Source: Macrophomina tecta (lineage: Eukaryota; Ascomycota; Dothideomycetes; Botryosphaeriales; Botryosphaeriaceae). From it: 64,000 bases of DNA. The notes under the pieces were generated by a model that searched no databases, was not told the DNA's origin, and saw nothing but the letters and a program-made list of their open reading frames with translations. The position numbers were made by a program, and so were the translations under genes. Location of the stretch: assembly GCA_024180945.1 (NCBI GenBank), contig JAKSGN010000043.1, forward strand, positions 2,480,001 through 2,544,000. Reading direction: 5' to 3'. Positions within the stretch are counted from its first letter, which is position 1; each line of letters opens with the position of its first letter. Below, piece after piece: positions 10,331-22,899 of this stretch.

Positions 10331-13088
10331 GTCCACCCGGGACAGCCTGCCGCGAAAATTAAGACGGATTTTTAGGTAGGGCAAATACAATTTTCGGTTT
10401 CCTCATCTCCAACTATCTGTAGAGTCCATTGCACAGGGCATGTCAGAGATGTGGGGAAGCGGGTGCAGTCACCCATACGGGCGCTTTGTGAAGTGCAGCT
10501 CTGTGGTCTGAGTGATGCGTGTGGTAAGCAATGTGACCAAAACTTCTCCTGATAGTTACGACGAATAGGTGTTTGACTGGACCGTAGCCGGCGGTAATAA
10601 CAGAGGATGAGCATAGTTGCATTTACGAACCGGCTGATAGTGCCGTTTGTTGGCGCACTCCAGTTCAGTCCGATTGCTACTTAGAAGGAAAGGTGGTGGA
10701 GGATGTTAGAACCGCATTTTTTGTTTTTTTGGTGGAGAAACATCGTTCATTGGCGTATTAGCAATAAAGGAATTCAGCCGCGATAATTTCAAGAACAAAT
10801 ATCGTCAGTCAATCGGGGAATTTGCTACTATGGATGGGAGTCAGCAGAGGTCCCAAGTTAATGGGTCATACCCGTCCACTCGACGCGCGCTCATTTCAGA
10901 CAAACCACTAGTATTAGCAGTATCACAGAGCCTTTGAAGAGCTGTGAGGGGTCGGGGTTCAGCCTGTTCATGTTCTGAACGAATTCACCGGTCTGGATGA
11001 TGTGCTTCAACTGCAAATATTGTCCAGAGGCATTCAGAGCCCAACAGCTGGCACGGAGAGCCAAGAAATTGCTCAACGATAGAATTGTTATTACCGGAAA
11101 TCTGATAGAATGGCATGCTTGCTGTGGATACTTCCTTCGATAGTGGATAGCAGGCTCTCTAAAATGTAAATCCGCGCCAACAACAGGGTGCAGAGCCTCC
11201 AGGACCTTGCCATAGTCGGGGCCGATTACGAATCCGAATTCGCGCCGGCAAATAACGGTGTGAACTGAGTGTACTTTTCGATAGCACGTCGGGATATATG
11301 CCAAATAGTAGTGTGATCCGGTCTGGTTTAGAATTCACCGCCGTCGATTAAAGCCGGGAAGGGTGCGGCTTTCGGAAGTGGCTAGACATGCGCTGTTTTC
11401 TCTCCATACATGGTTACCCGCACTACCATTGCCAGATTGATAGTGCTAAAGGATATGGTCAACCGAAGCCTTGCATTCATGAGACGTCGATGATCTGTCA
11501 CCACTGGCGATTCCGAACATATCTATACCGGCCTGTGCTGACAGAGTCAGTGCACATGGTTCGGCCATAAGTCACACTGCGGGAGCAGACACCACGACTC
11601 TCCATTGACGGAGCGGTGAAGGCAGGCTCCTTTACCAGATACATCCAACAAGCCGTGGATCACGTTCGGATTCGTTAGGTGGTGAAGGCCAAGTCTCAAC
11701 ACGCTAGCGCGCGGACCGAAAAGGATAATGTGATCATCACTGTCGCGCTCTCGGCTTCATCTTCGCGCAAGACAATCATCTCCTTCGCACTGCCTCCCGG
11801 CGAGATCGACCGGACCGCACCACACGTGGACTGGATGGCATTGTAGCCTGGCCTTCGACCGTGCGAGCGGCAGGACAGCGTTGCGCCGACGGGCCGCGCG
11901 GGCGGCCTCGTGGCCATGTGTTGATGCTTGCGTACATAGCATTGTTGTGATATCGGGGGTCCTCCGGGGACGGCGAACTGCGGAGTAGACAGTATCACAC
12001 ACAGAAGAGGCGCCAGATCGCCATATTGAAGTTTCCTAACGCCCTCACCGGTGGTGGCCATGTGACTGGAGCAAGCACGCGGCGCAGCACAGCGGCGGGG
12101 GATTCGAAGAAAAGACTGCCACTGAATCGAGATGCTGAGCTGGCGGCAAAAGCGCTCCGCCCGAGCAGAGAGGAAGAATGGCGTGTGCCTTTTCTCCGGT
12201 GCTGCGGTTAAGATTGGGCCGGATAGGGTGCAGAAAGGCCTGGACTGGCGGAAGTAGCCGCTCGCTCACGACGGACCTTACCCACGAGCTAGCACAAGTC
12301 AGCCACACGTACCGGCTCTCCCCATGGCTCCGGATAGGACGGGGATAGGCGGACGCGTAGACCGTCTCTGCCGCACGGGTAACTGGAGGGGTCGAAGGCC
12401 TTTGACAAGCGGCTGGTGGCGCGCAGAAGAAGCCGCTCGAGACAGGCTAATTGGTGAATGCTGGAGGCAACGGAGGAGGCACACGTCGAGCTGGATTTGT
12501 ACAGCAACTGATGTCCTGGGCGTGGCTGGGCAGCTGTGGCGCCTGGGCACCCCAGCCTGTCTTCAGAGGGCTGCGAGAGGCCGGCGAGGTCAGACTGGAG
12601 AGGCGGCAAGAGCAGGCGAGGGTGGATAGGGCGGGCCTTTCGCATGCGTGCAGAGATGGGCCGTGGAGACGGGTTGATTAAGGTTGAGATCGCCAGGAGC
12701 GCGAGCAATCGCCGGCAGGCAATTGGACGCGCACAGGCTGTCGAAGCGCGAGCGGGGGCCGTGGTAATGCAGCGGAGTTCGCTGCGTGGAAGCGAAATGG
12801 AAGCGAGCGGCGACACCAACGGCGGCCCACGAACGCACTGCAACACTGGCCGCCCGCCCCCTTCACCGCACCGTCGCGATCATCAGTGCAAGCATTATCA
12901 ATCAACTGCAAGCTGCCTCCTCAGGCCGGCCGGCACGCGCGAAGCCTCAGGCCCTCCACCGTCGTCGTCTGGTCCACGCCCGCTCCCGCCAACCATCCTC
13001 CGCCCCAGCCGCGCGTCATGAACCCTGCCAGCCCTCTGAAGATTCTTCTGTTTCCATCCGCCCCTGGCCCTCCCTGCTGAGCCCCCGT
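10331..13088. other. Long gene-free stretch
   Basis: Nothing identifiable in 2.7 kb. A 137-codon minus-strand frame (10891-11304) and overlapping GC-rich frames on both strands at 12289-13020 were examined and lack family motifs. The GC-rich part near 12.3-13.0 kb lies immediately downstream of the hydrolase 3' end. Confidence 0.4.
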
Positions 13089-14080
13089 TCAACACTCGCC
13101 GGCGTCCTCCCCGTCCACCACGCGCCCTGCAAGTGCGTCGCCCACAAACCGCTCCTGCACCGCCTGTACATCTGCCTCTCCCCCGGCCTCGGCCAGCCCG
13201 CTGAGCACGTTGAAGTGGCCCTTGCCAGCGGCGACATGCTTCCGCTTGGCGCCCTGCAGCGAGTCAAACAGCGCCGACTGCTCGGCCGCCGGCGACACCG
13301 AGTCTCTCTCAGGCACCACCATCAGCACCGGTGTGGGAGCGATCATCGGCAGCAGCCCGTGCGGCTGCCACATGGCCAGTCGGTAGTACGACTGCAGCGT
13401 CGTACGGTTTTCATATCCTGGCGAACGCATCGCCAGCCCGTTCAGAAGCTCCAGCGCCTCGGCGCCGCCTGCCGCGTTCATGCCTGCCGGGTTGTCGCCC
13501 GCTTTGGTCAGCAGTGGTAGCGTGTACGGCGCGTTGCCCTTTGCCTGCGCCTCGCGATCTTTCATCGCCTTCGCCAGCAGCTTGACCATCTTTGCCGGGT
13601 CGTACAGGCGCACCAGAGGACAGACCATGACGACAAACTTGATCCGCTTGTCCAGCGCAGCCGCGCAAGCCGCCACCATGCCCCCAAAGCTCATGCCCCA
13701 GACCCCGACCTTGTTGCTGTCAACGCTCACTTGCCCGGCTAGGAATGTCAAGGCATCCGAGTAGTCCTCGACCTGCTTGCATGGGTCGATCTCGTTTCGC
13801 GGTGTGCCGTCGCTAGCCCCTATGCTGCGCGGATCGTACACCAATGCCGTGATGCCTGCGCGCTGGAATGCTTCTGCCACCTCGGGCAGCATCATGTCTT
13901 TCGGGATGTTGAACTGCTCTTCTGTCAGATGCTTCCGCCATGCCGCAATCCTGGCGTCCGGCTGCTCCTTACTCCTGGTGTCATGATAATGCCCGGTCCT
14001 CGGCTTTTCGCTGGATACAGCCAGCCCCGAAGTGTGAGGCCGTCCAGCGCCTTGAATTCCACCTCTTGCCTGCCAGCCAT
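13089..14080 (-). CDS. Alpha/beta hydrolase next to the PKS
   Basis: Two exons on the minus strand: 14080-13973 (36 codons) and 13913-13089, with a 59-nt GT-AG intron in phase 0, giving 310 residues. The start at 14080 gives the family N-terminus ([14 protein letters not shown]). The longer open frame starting at 14117 reads the intron and is in the wrong frame before it. The catalytic triad is visible: nucleophile elbow GMSFGG (Ser ~111), Asp ~240 in PERDSVSP and His ~269 in GKGHFNVL. The [11 protein letters not shown] stretch is typical of this fungal hydrolase group, often found beside polyketide synthases. No signal peptide, so probably cytosolic. It diverges from the PKS at 14976, which itself lacks a releasing domain. 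Offloading or trimming of the polyketide chain is therefore a reasonable inference; the exact reaction is not shown by the sequence. Confidence 0.9.
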
Positions 14081-14975
14081 GCTTGCTGCCTTTGCTTGGG
14101 AATACGTGTGCTGTCACGATGCTTTGATCCGGTGATGGTGTGCTGTGATTGGTCTAAGGAGCCGCGCGCTAATACTCCTCGGAGAAGGAATGTTCGAATG
14201 AGGGTTCCCACCGCGCTTCCGTCACATCCAGTTTCCGCTTGCTTATAGGCACCTAGCCCCCCGCGCCATCGCTCTTCCAGTGCCATCACCCTGTGCAGTC
14301 CGTCCTATCGGGCCTTCTACCGCTTTCTCGACCCTCCCTGGCACTCTTCTCCTGCTCTGACTCGTACCTCGTCTCCTGTTCCAGACGAGCGGCGGACGCT
14401 TCAGCCAAGGTGGAGACCCTGGCGAACCATGAGCACATACCTCTCCGCGCTCGCTCTCCCAAAGGGTGGCGCCACCCCGCGGCAGACCATTGCCCAGGCA
14501 GTGTAGGGCTCTTTCATTGCTGCAATTTAGACCACTCGCCGGGCCGATGCCGTTCTAGCCACCTCTTATCATACCCGACATGGTTTCTGACACGTTGGAT
14601 TGCCTGCTAACGATCTCCGGATCCAGCAACAATGACATGCCCTCCAAGGAGAAATCCGCGTGGCTCCATGGCAATCACAACCTGCATAGGCTCGATTGCC
14701 CGTGTCAACGGCCGTTACGCCTCCTTCACCCCTTGGCTCGTACTTGGCCGAATGAAGTAGCAGAAGAGGCCGAAAAGAAGCGGAGGAGCCCGGGCAGTCG
14801 GACGAGAGAACCTTGCTCTGCCACATGCCAGTGGGGATGCCGCTGCTCCGGGCCTGGTGGGGGGGGGGGGCACGGGTATATACGTGATGCGGCCTAATGC
14901 GAGCCTGCTAGTTTTCTCCCTCGAGGCAACTTACCAAACTCACCTCCAACTCCTCAGCCCACCCACCCGAAGAAC
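14081..14975. promoter_or_regulatory. Shared divergent promoter region, hydrolase/PKS
   Basis: 895 bases between the divergent start codons of the hydrolase and the PKS. A run of G (about 14860-14870) is followed by GGGTATATACGTG at ~14873-14885, a plausible TATA element ~95 bases before the PKS ATG. The arrangement suits co-regulation. No convincing Zn2Cys6 palindrome was identified and no cluster-specific regulator is encoded adjacent. Confidence 0.5.
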
Positions 14976-17900
14976 ATGCTTGTCAGGGAAGTTGTCGATT
15001 CAGGGTCCTCGCGGGCCCCGTCGTCAACGAGGCAGTATGTGCAGGAGCCGGTCGCTGTGGTGGGCATGGCCTGCCGCCTGCCCGGCGACAGCAACACACC
15101 GCACAAGTTGTGGGAGTTCCTGATGAAGGGCGGCGTGGCAGACACAAACCCGCCATCCACCCGCTTCAACCTCAAGGGCCATTACGATGGGTCGGACAAG
15201 CCGACCACCTTGAGAAATCCCGGCGGCATGTTCCTGGAGAACGTCGACCCGGCCGACTTCGATGCCGGATTCTTCAACATCTCGCGCACCGACGCCATAT
15301 CCATGGACCCACAGCAACGTCAGCTGTTGGAGGTAGTTTATGAGGGCCTTGAGAGCGCGGGGATTCCAATCGAGGCGCTTTCCGGAACGCAATACGGCTG
15401 CTTTGTCGGCTCGTACGAAGTTGGTACGTGATAGTCGTTTTGGGCATCCGGCCCGGTGTGGGACAGTGGTAACTGACCGGTGATGGGGGTAGACTATGCA
15501 TGGATGCATGCACGTGATCCTCAGAACCGGCCACCATCATGCGCAATAGGAGTCGGGCGGTCGATAATGAGCAACAGGATAAGCCACTTCCTAAATATCA
15601 AAGGCCCAAGGTGCGTGCTCATCCATTCATTTAAGATTCAGACGGCAGCGCCACGTCATGCGCAACATGGTTTCGCGCCATCGCGGACCGTTGTGTCGGG
15701 CGCACGTTTCTGGAGGACCCAACAACCTGGATCAGCTCTCACTGACTCGTTACGGATCCGTGTGGACAGTTTGACTCTAGATACGGCCTGTTCCGGAAGT
15801 CTGGTAGGTGTCGATGTGGCCTGCCGGTACCTGCAAACGGGCGAGATCTCTGGCGCTATTGTCGCGGGGGCCAACCTGTACATAAAGTAGGTTTTTCCCC
15901 TTCTTTGGAGTTATTCCCAGCCGAAAGGGGAGAAATTCCCCGATCGGTAACCCGCCGGAGCCAATAGCTGATGAGAATGAATCGTCTAGTCCCGACCACA
16001 GTATCGAGAGTAAGCAATCCCCAACAGAAAACCCCGTCTATGCTGTAAATTTCGGGGAAACTGACGGCGATCCTGTTAGACGGGGCGCTGAGAAACGCGC
16101 ACTCGAAATCTGGCAAATGCCACACATTCGACTCCAAGGCTGACGGCTACATCAAGGCGGAAGCCATCAACGCTGTTATCCTCAAGCGTCTGGGTGATGC
16201 ACTCAGGGACGGGGATCCTATCAGGGCAGTCATTCGCGGCACTGCCAACAACCATAACGGTAGGACGCCAGGAATCGCCAGTCCGAGCTCTGAAGATCAA
16301 GCACAGGCGATCCGCGCTGCCTACAGAAACGCTGGCATCAATGATTTTGGCCTGACCAGCTATCTGGAATGCCACGGAACGGGGACGAATGCGGGCGATC
16401 CGATTGAGGTCAAGGGTATTGCCAGCGTCTTCGCAGATGGCAGAGCAAGGGACAAGCCCCTAGTTATAGGCTCGGTAAGGGCAGCTCTGTCTTGCGCGCG
16501 GGCTCTTTTCGAGTCAACTAGTCGACTGACAGAGCGGCGTGCAGTTAAAAAGTAACATTGGCCACTCGGAGCCGGCGGCGGGGATATCAGGTCTGCTTAA
16601 GGCTGTTCTCACGATCGAACACGGCACCATCCCGGGGAACCCGACGTTCGAGAAGCCCAACAACAATAGTGAGGTTTTCCCGGTATCGCTTGTCCTGCAC
16701 ATAGCGCTAACTTTGCCACAGTCGATTTTGAGGGCCTGAAGGTCAAGCCAATAAGAGCAGCGATCCCTTTTCCTAACGCTCCCTTCCGCCGTGCCAGCGT
16801 AAACTCTTTCGGATTTGGCGGTTCAAACTGCCACGCCATCGTGGACGAACCTAAGGCGTTGATCAAGAACTTTGTACCAGCACACACGTCGTCTTTCAAG
16901 TCTTTTGACGACGACGATGATGACGATTTTCTCAGCGATGATGAGGCAGCTTCAAGGCCGTATCTGCTCCTCTTTTCGGCCAACGATGAGAGTTCGCTCA
17001 GGTCTTACACAAAGGAGATGAGTAAGCACCTGAGCAACCTCTCCGTCAAGGCAAACGTCCGCGACCTCGCCTACACGCTTTCCGAACGAAGAAGTCATCA
17101 TTTCAACCGCGCATTTGTCATCTCTCGGAAACCGGTGCTCGATGAGAATGCCCTGGTCTTCGGCAAGAAGGAGCCAAACATTCCGCGAATTGGCTTCGTC
17201 TTTACCGGACAGGGTGCTCAATGGCCTGGTATGGCAAAAGAGCTGTTTGAAACATTTCCAGGCGCCGCTCAGGTGGTCAAAGAGCTCGACACGGTGCTAC
17301 GTGCACTGCCGACGCCCCCTGACTGGTCATTGTTTGAGGAGCTGACTGCTCCTCGCTCGGCTGAGCATCTGCGCCAGCCTGAATTCTCCCAGCCTCTCGT
17401 TACTGCGCTCCAGCTTGCCCTTCTCTCAGTACTGAGCTCATGGGGTGTCAAGCCACAGAGTGTCGTTGGCCACTCCTCGGGGGAAATAGCCGCTGCATAT
17501 GCCGCTGGATTTCTCACACAGGCTGATGCAATTGTTGTTGCTTACCACAGAGGTTTGGCAGCGAAGCACCGCCAGCAGGACAACGAAACGCCTCTTGGCA
17601 TGCTTGCTGTCGGTATCGGCGCGGACGCAATTGGCCCGTATCTCGGGGGTACGGAGACCGTCCAGATCGCCTGCTACAACAGCCCTAAGTCTCTCACACT
17701 CTCCGGCGTGGTCAGCAAACTGGAGCAGGTCAAGTCACGCCTCACTAAGGATGGCCACTTTGCTCGCATGCTCCAGGTCAACCTCGCCTACCACTCAACC
17801 TTCATGGACGAAATCGGCAAGGAGTACGAGAGTCTGCTTCGGAGGGACTTCCACGGCCAATCTTGCAAACCAGGCCCCTTCGGCAGCAACGTGACGATGT

Positions 17901-20900
17901 TCTCGTCCGTATACGGACACGCCCTTGCGCCTAGCCAGACGACAGATGTCAGCTACTGGAAGAGCAACATGGTCTCGCCCGTGCGCTTCAACGACGCCTG
18001 CCGCGACATGATCGCAGGCAAGGACGGCGCCGACTTCATTATCGAGATCGGCCCCGCGGGTGCGCTCGCCGGCCCTGTCGGCCAGATTAAAGACACCATT
18101 GACAGCGGCTCCGCCGTTCAGTATGTTACGGCCCTCAAGCGCGGCGCCGACTCGGTCGACGCCACACTCGACGTCGCCGGCAAGCTGTATCTCAAAGGCG
18201 TGCCACTCAACATGGCCCGCGTCAATGCCGACACGGAGCTGCCCGCGCGCCCGCTCGTCATCACCGACTTGCCTAATTATGCGTGGAACCATTCGGTCAA
18301 ATACTGGTTCGAGTGCAGCGAGAGTAGGGAGTGGCGCCATAAGCAGTTTCCCTGCCATGACCTGCTCGGCTCAAAGGTCCTCGGCACTCCCTGGCGCAGC
18401 CCCTCGTTCAAGCGCATCCTCAAGATCAACGAACTGCCGTGGCTGCGCGACCATAAGGTAGGTTCGGATATCGTCATGCCGGCGGCAGGCTTCGTAGCTA
18501 TGGCTGTCGAGGCTATGTACCAGACGCATGTCTCACTCAAGCCGGAAGAGGGAGTGAGTGCGGTGGGTGAGCTGTGCTATCGACTGAGGAATATCAGATT
18601 CGATAAGGCGCTCGTTGTGGAGGAGGATGTGCCGGCCGAGTATGTTTTGTCACTGAATCCGCTGGCGGGGACGAAGGATTCGTGGTATGAGTTTAAAATC
18701 TCTTCTACGAAGGAAGGTGTGATCATGGACCATGCTGGTGGTATGATTCGCGTTGAGGATGCAGCCAAGACGGGTAAGTTTTCTGGTCTTTTGTAGTTTA
18801 CAGACCTCGTACTGACAGCCTTTCAGTGGCAACCAAGGAGGAGATTGCTCCTCTCAAGCATACCTCGCCCGGCCATCTATGGTACAAGATCTCTTCTGAG
18901 GTCGGCTATGCCTTCGGCCCGGCTTTCCAGAAGCAGGTCTTGGTTGAAGCCATCGCCGGGCAGCGCAAGAGCCGCTCCCATATCTCTTTCGAAGAACCTC
19001 CCTCCGCCTACCCGCAATCCTCGTACCCCATCCATCCCGCCGTCCTCGACGGCTGCTTCCAGTCCACCAGCCCGTCCATCTGGGCCGGCAGTCGCAGCAC
19101 CATGAACGCCGTCCTCATCCCCGCTATCATCGACGATCTTGTCATTAACAGCTCCGTCCCGCAACACGGCTCGCCGCCACTCGCCCTCGGCGTGGCCGTC
19201 GCGCACGCCGAGTACTCGGGCCGCGGCCGCCCGGACATGGCCAAGAACTACAGGTCCAGCACCACCGTCTTCCACCCGCACACGGGCCGGCTGGTCGTGC
19301 AGATGACCAACCTGTCGTGCCATCAGCTCGACGTCGGCGTGGACCTGTTCGCCAAACACACGTTCATGCGGTCCGTCTTCCGCCCGGACATCTCGCTGCT
19401 GCGCACCCAGGCGCAGGGCGCGATGCTGCTGCAGCTGGCTGGTGGCGTGCAGGACGTGCTCGATCTCGCCGCGCACAGGAAGCCGGCGCTGAAGGTGCTC
19501 GAGGTCAATCTCGTGCCGGGCGATACGTCGTGTTTGTGGTTCGAGGGCAGGGACCGTGCGAGTAGGCTGGCTTATGGTGCGTATAGGTTTTTGGCGTCGG
19601 ATGCGAGAGATCTGGTGGCTGTGCAGAATGAACATGGCTCGGAGAGAGGTGCAAACTTCGGTCTGCTGGATGCTACTAAGGCGGATTTGGGTGCAGGAGA
19701 TAAGGAGTTTGACTTCATTGTTGTCAAGATGCGGACGGTGTTGAGGGAGGCGGCGGCGCCTGTATTGAAGGCTGCTGCTGGTTTGCTTGCCGAGGCTGGG
19801 CGTGTGCTTGTTGTCGAGCAGGGCGAGCAGACTTCTTCGGGGAGCAGTGAGGATATGGTCATTGTCGAGAAGGAGCACGTTGGCGCGGACGCGGAGCTAC
19901 TGGCTACCATCAAGAGCAGTGGTTTCGGGTCGCATGTTCGTCTCACTTGTGAGGATGAGGTCAAAAGCGCGTATCTCTGTGCGCCTGCCGTTGAGTTTGC
20001 CGCTACTGCTAAGCCGCAGGAACTGTACGTTGTGCGTCTCGACAAGACTACTCGTCTTCAAGATGGCATCAGGACAGCACTCGCAAAGGCTGGCTGGCGT
20101 ATCAAGGAGCGAGCGTTGCCATCCGTCGACGTCCCGGCCAAGAGCACTGTTCTGATCCTCGACGAGCTCTACACCTCCGTCCTCCCCACCGTCACCCCCC
20201 AGCAGTGGCAGACCATCAAGGACATCACCACCCGCGGCTGCAAGCTCCTCTGGGTCACTCAAGGCTCGCACCTGCACGTCACTAACCCGGAGCGCGCCAT
20301 GGCCAACGGCCTCTTCCGCACCATCAGCGCCGAAGACCCCAGCGCCCACTGCGTCACCCTCGACGTCGAGCACGCCTCCTCTCCCGCCACGCCCTCCGCT
20401 ATCGTCGACGTCCTCGCCACCCTCCGCAACCCCAAGCCCAAATCCGCCTCCGACTCCGAGTTCTTCCTCCGGGCCGGCCTGCTGCACGTCAACCGTATTG
20501 TCCCCGACGGCCCCGTCAACGCCGCCAAGGACGGCACCTCCGCCGCCCCCGTCCCCACCCGCCTCCACGACGCCCGCAGCATCGTCCGCCTGCGCGCCGA
20601 GCGCCTCGGCACCTTTGACGCCCTGCAATGGAGCGCCGTTGCGCCCCCAGACGCACCCCCGCCCCCCGGACACGTCGAGATCGAGCTGTTCGCCGCGGGG
20701 CTCAACTTCAAGGACATTGCCGTCACGATGGGCATCGTGCCCGAGAACGAGCACCTGCTGGGTCTCGAGGGCGCGGGCGTCGTGCGGCGCGTCGGCGCGG
20801 GCGTGTCGGCATTCGCTGTCGGGGATCGCGTCGTAACGATCGAGAAGGGGCTGCTGGCGAATAGGATACATGCGCCGGTGAAGCGCGTGGTCAAGATCCC

Positions 20901-22899
20901 CGACGCGATATCGTTCGAGGAGGCCGCGACGATGCCGGTGGTGTTTGCGACGGCGGTGTATGCGGTACTGGAGGTGGGGAGGTTGACAAGCGGGCAGAGT
21001 TTGTTGGTGCATTCGGCAGCCGGGGGTGTCGGGATTGCGTGTTTGCAGTTGGCGAGGTGGATCGGTGCGGAGGTGAGTGCTCTCCCCCCTCCTTTTTTTT
21101 TTTATTTTCGTTCTTTTCTTGTTCGTCTGGATGTGTGGATGAAGGCTGACTCTTGCTTGCTGTTAAGGTCTATGTTACCGTCAGCAACGAGGCGAAGCGT
21201 AAGTTCCTTAACGAGACGTTCGGCATCCCGTTCGAGCGCATGTTCTCGTCGCGCGATGCCAGCTTTGCCCCTGCGATCATGGAGGCGACGAGTGGGAAGG
21301 GTATTGATCTGATCATCAACTCCCTGACTGGTGATCTGCTGGATGCGTCGTGGCGTATCTGCGCAGATGGCGGCACCATGGTGGAGATCGGTAAGAGAGA
21401 TATTGTTGAAAGGAACTTCCTTTCCATGGAGCCGTTTGATAGGAACTGCTCATTCAGGGCAGTCGATATCTCGTACAGCAAGCATATTACAGACGACGTG
21501 TATCACAGGTAAGACCCTTGGGTTTCGAGAGAAGGGCTGGACAGTGCTGACGATGTACAGGCTCTTGACGACGGTATTTGATCTGGTCAAGAAAGGTGCC
21601 ATTGGCCCTATCAAACCGATCACCACTTTCTCTTTCGCCCAGATCCCGGAGGCTTTCGCGTACATGCGCAGCGGTAGACATATCGGTAAGATCGTCATCA
21701 GTGACGGTCCCAATGGCAACGCCGAAGTCTCCGTGCGTCCCTACAAACGCGACAATCGGCTCCGTGGGGACGTAGCCTACTTGATCGCTGGGGGTCTGAA
21801 GGGCCTCTGCGGTAGCCTTGCCATTCACATGGCCCGCCGCGGCGCCAAGCACATTATCTCCATGTCTCGCAGCGGCTGCTCCGACAGCAGGTCTCAGACC
21901 GTGGTCACCAACTGCAACTCGCTCGGCTGCAAGGTATACGAAGCTAGGGGCGACGTTGCCAACCTCGCAGACGTCAAGAAGGCCTTCGCCGCCGCCCCGG
22001 GTGTCCCCGTTGGCGGCATTATCCAGGGCTCCATGGTCCTCCGCGACAAGCCGTACGAAGCCATGACGGTCAAGGAGTACCACGACTGTATCGCCTGCAA
22101 GGTTGCCGGGACATGGAACCTGCACAAAGCCTCGCTCGCCCTCGCGCAGCCGCTCGACTTCTTCACCTTACTCTCTTCCATCTCCGGTGTCGTCGGCAAC
22201 AAGGGCCAGGCTAACTACGCCGCCGCGAACACCTTCCTTGACGCCTTCGCCGCCTACCGCCGCGCCCAGGGGCTTGCCGCCAACAGCACCGACCTCGGCG
22301 TCATCCACGACGTCGGCTACGTGGCCGAGCAAGGCGGCATGCAAACGCACCTCGGCGGCAGCCAGTGGACGCCCCTCGCCGAAAACGCCCTCCACCTCGT
22401 CCTCGACACCAGCTTCGCGCAGCAGGATCCCGTCGCACCCATCAACGCCGACTCCGCCGCCCAGCTCGTCACGGGCATCGCCCTCCCCCAGAATCCTGCC
22501 GACAGCGACCTCGCCCGCGACGCCCGCTTCGCCGCCCTCTTCCTCCCGGATAACGCGGGCGGCGGGGCTGGCGGTGCGGGCGGCAACAGGAACAGCGCCG
22601 ACGCCGCGGTGCAGGCTTTCCTGGCGCTGCACGCGAGCGGAGCGGCTCAGGAGGCGCTGCTGCCGGTCGTGCTGGAGGTGCTGAATGCGCAGCTGACGAG
22701 GACGTTGAGGCTGCCGGAGGCACTGGAGCCGGGGAAGCCGTTGAGCGTGTATGGGCTGGACAGCTTGAGCGCGGTCGAGATCCGGAATTGGATCAGGATG
22801 GAACTTGGGGCCGAGGTGACGACGTTGGAGATCGTGGGGGCGGCGAGCTTGGTGGCGTTGGGGGAGAAGGTCGTTGCGAAGCTGCCGGGGAAGGAGTAA
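14976..22899 (+). CDS. Highly reducing type I polyketide synthase (KS-AT-DH-psiMT-ER-KR-ACP)
   Basis: Ten exons: 14976-15423, 15493-15610, 15770-15886, 15990-16009, 16080-16474, 16545-16668, 16722-18773, 18827-21072, 21168-21508, 21561-22899. All introns are GT-AG, all joins are in frame, and the product is 2399 residues. Domains: KS ~25-445 with Cys196 (DTACSGSL), His333 (ECHGTGT) and His373 (KSNIGH); AT ~565-880 with Ser659 in GHSSGE; DH ~925-1225 with His985 ([15 protein letters not shown]) and Asp1166 (HPAVLDGC); a degenerate methyltransferase ~1240-1500 whose SAM loop reads [10 protein letters not shown] rather than a glycine-rich motif; ER ~1675-1985 with [10 protein letters not shown] ~2025-2205 with Tyr2173 in NYAAAN; ACP with Ser2355 (YGLDSLSA). 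No thioesterase or reductase follows, as usual for fungal HR-PKS. An Asp run follows the KS. Predicted product: a reduced, probably unmethylated polyketide; its identity cannot be read from sequence. Confidence 0.95.

Noticed and set aside
10891..11304. 137-codon minus-strand frame
   Set aside because: No recognisable motif, lies in gene-free DNA near repeat remnants; could be a relic but nothing supports a call.
12289..13021. Long overlapping frames on both strands downstream of the hydrolase
   Set aside because: Composition is that of translated GC-rich non-coding DNA; no family motif and no splice structure.
13973..14117. Hydrolase start at 14117
   Set aside because: The first ~68 codons of that frame are the shifted first exon and the intron; the ATG at 14080 with a 59-nt intron yields the family N-terminus.
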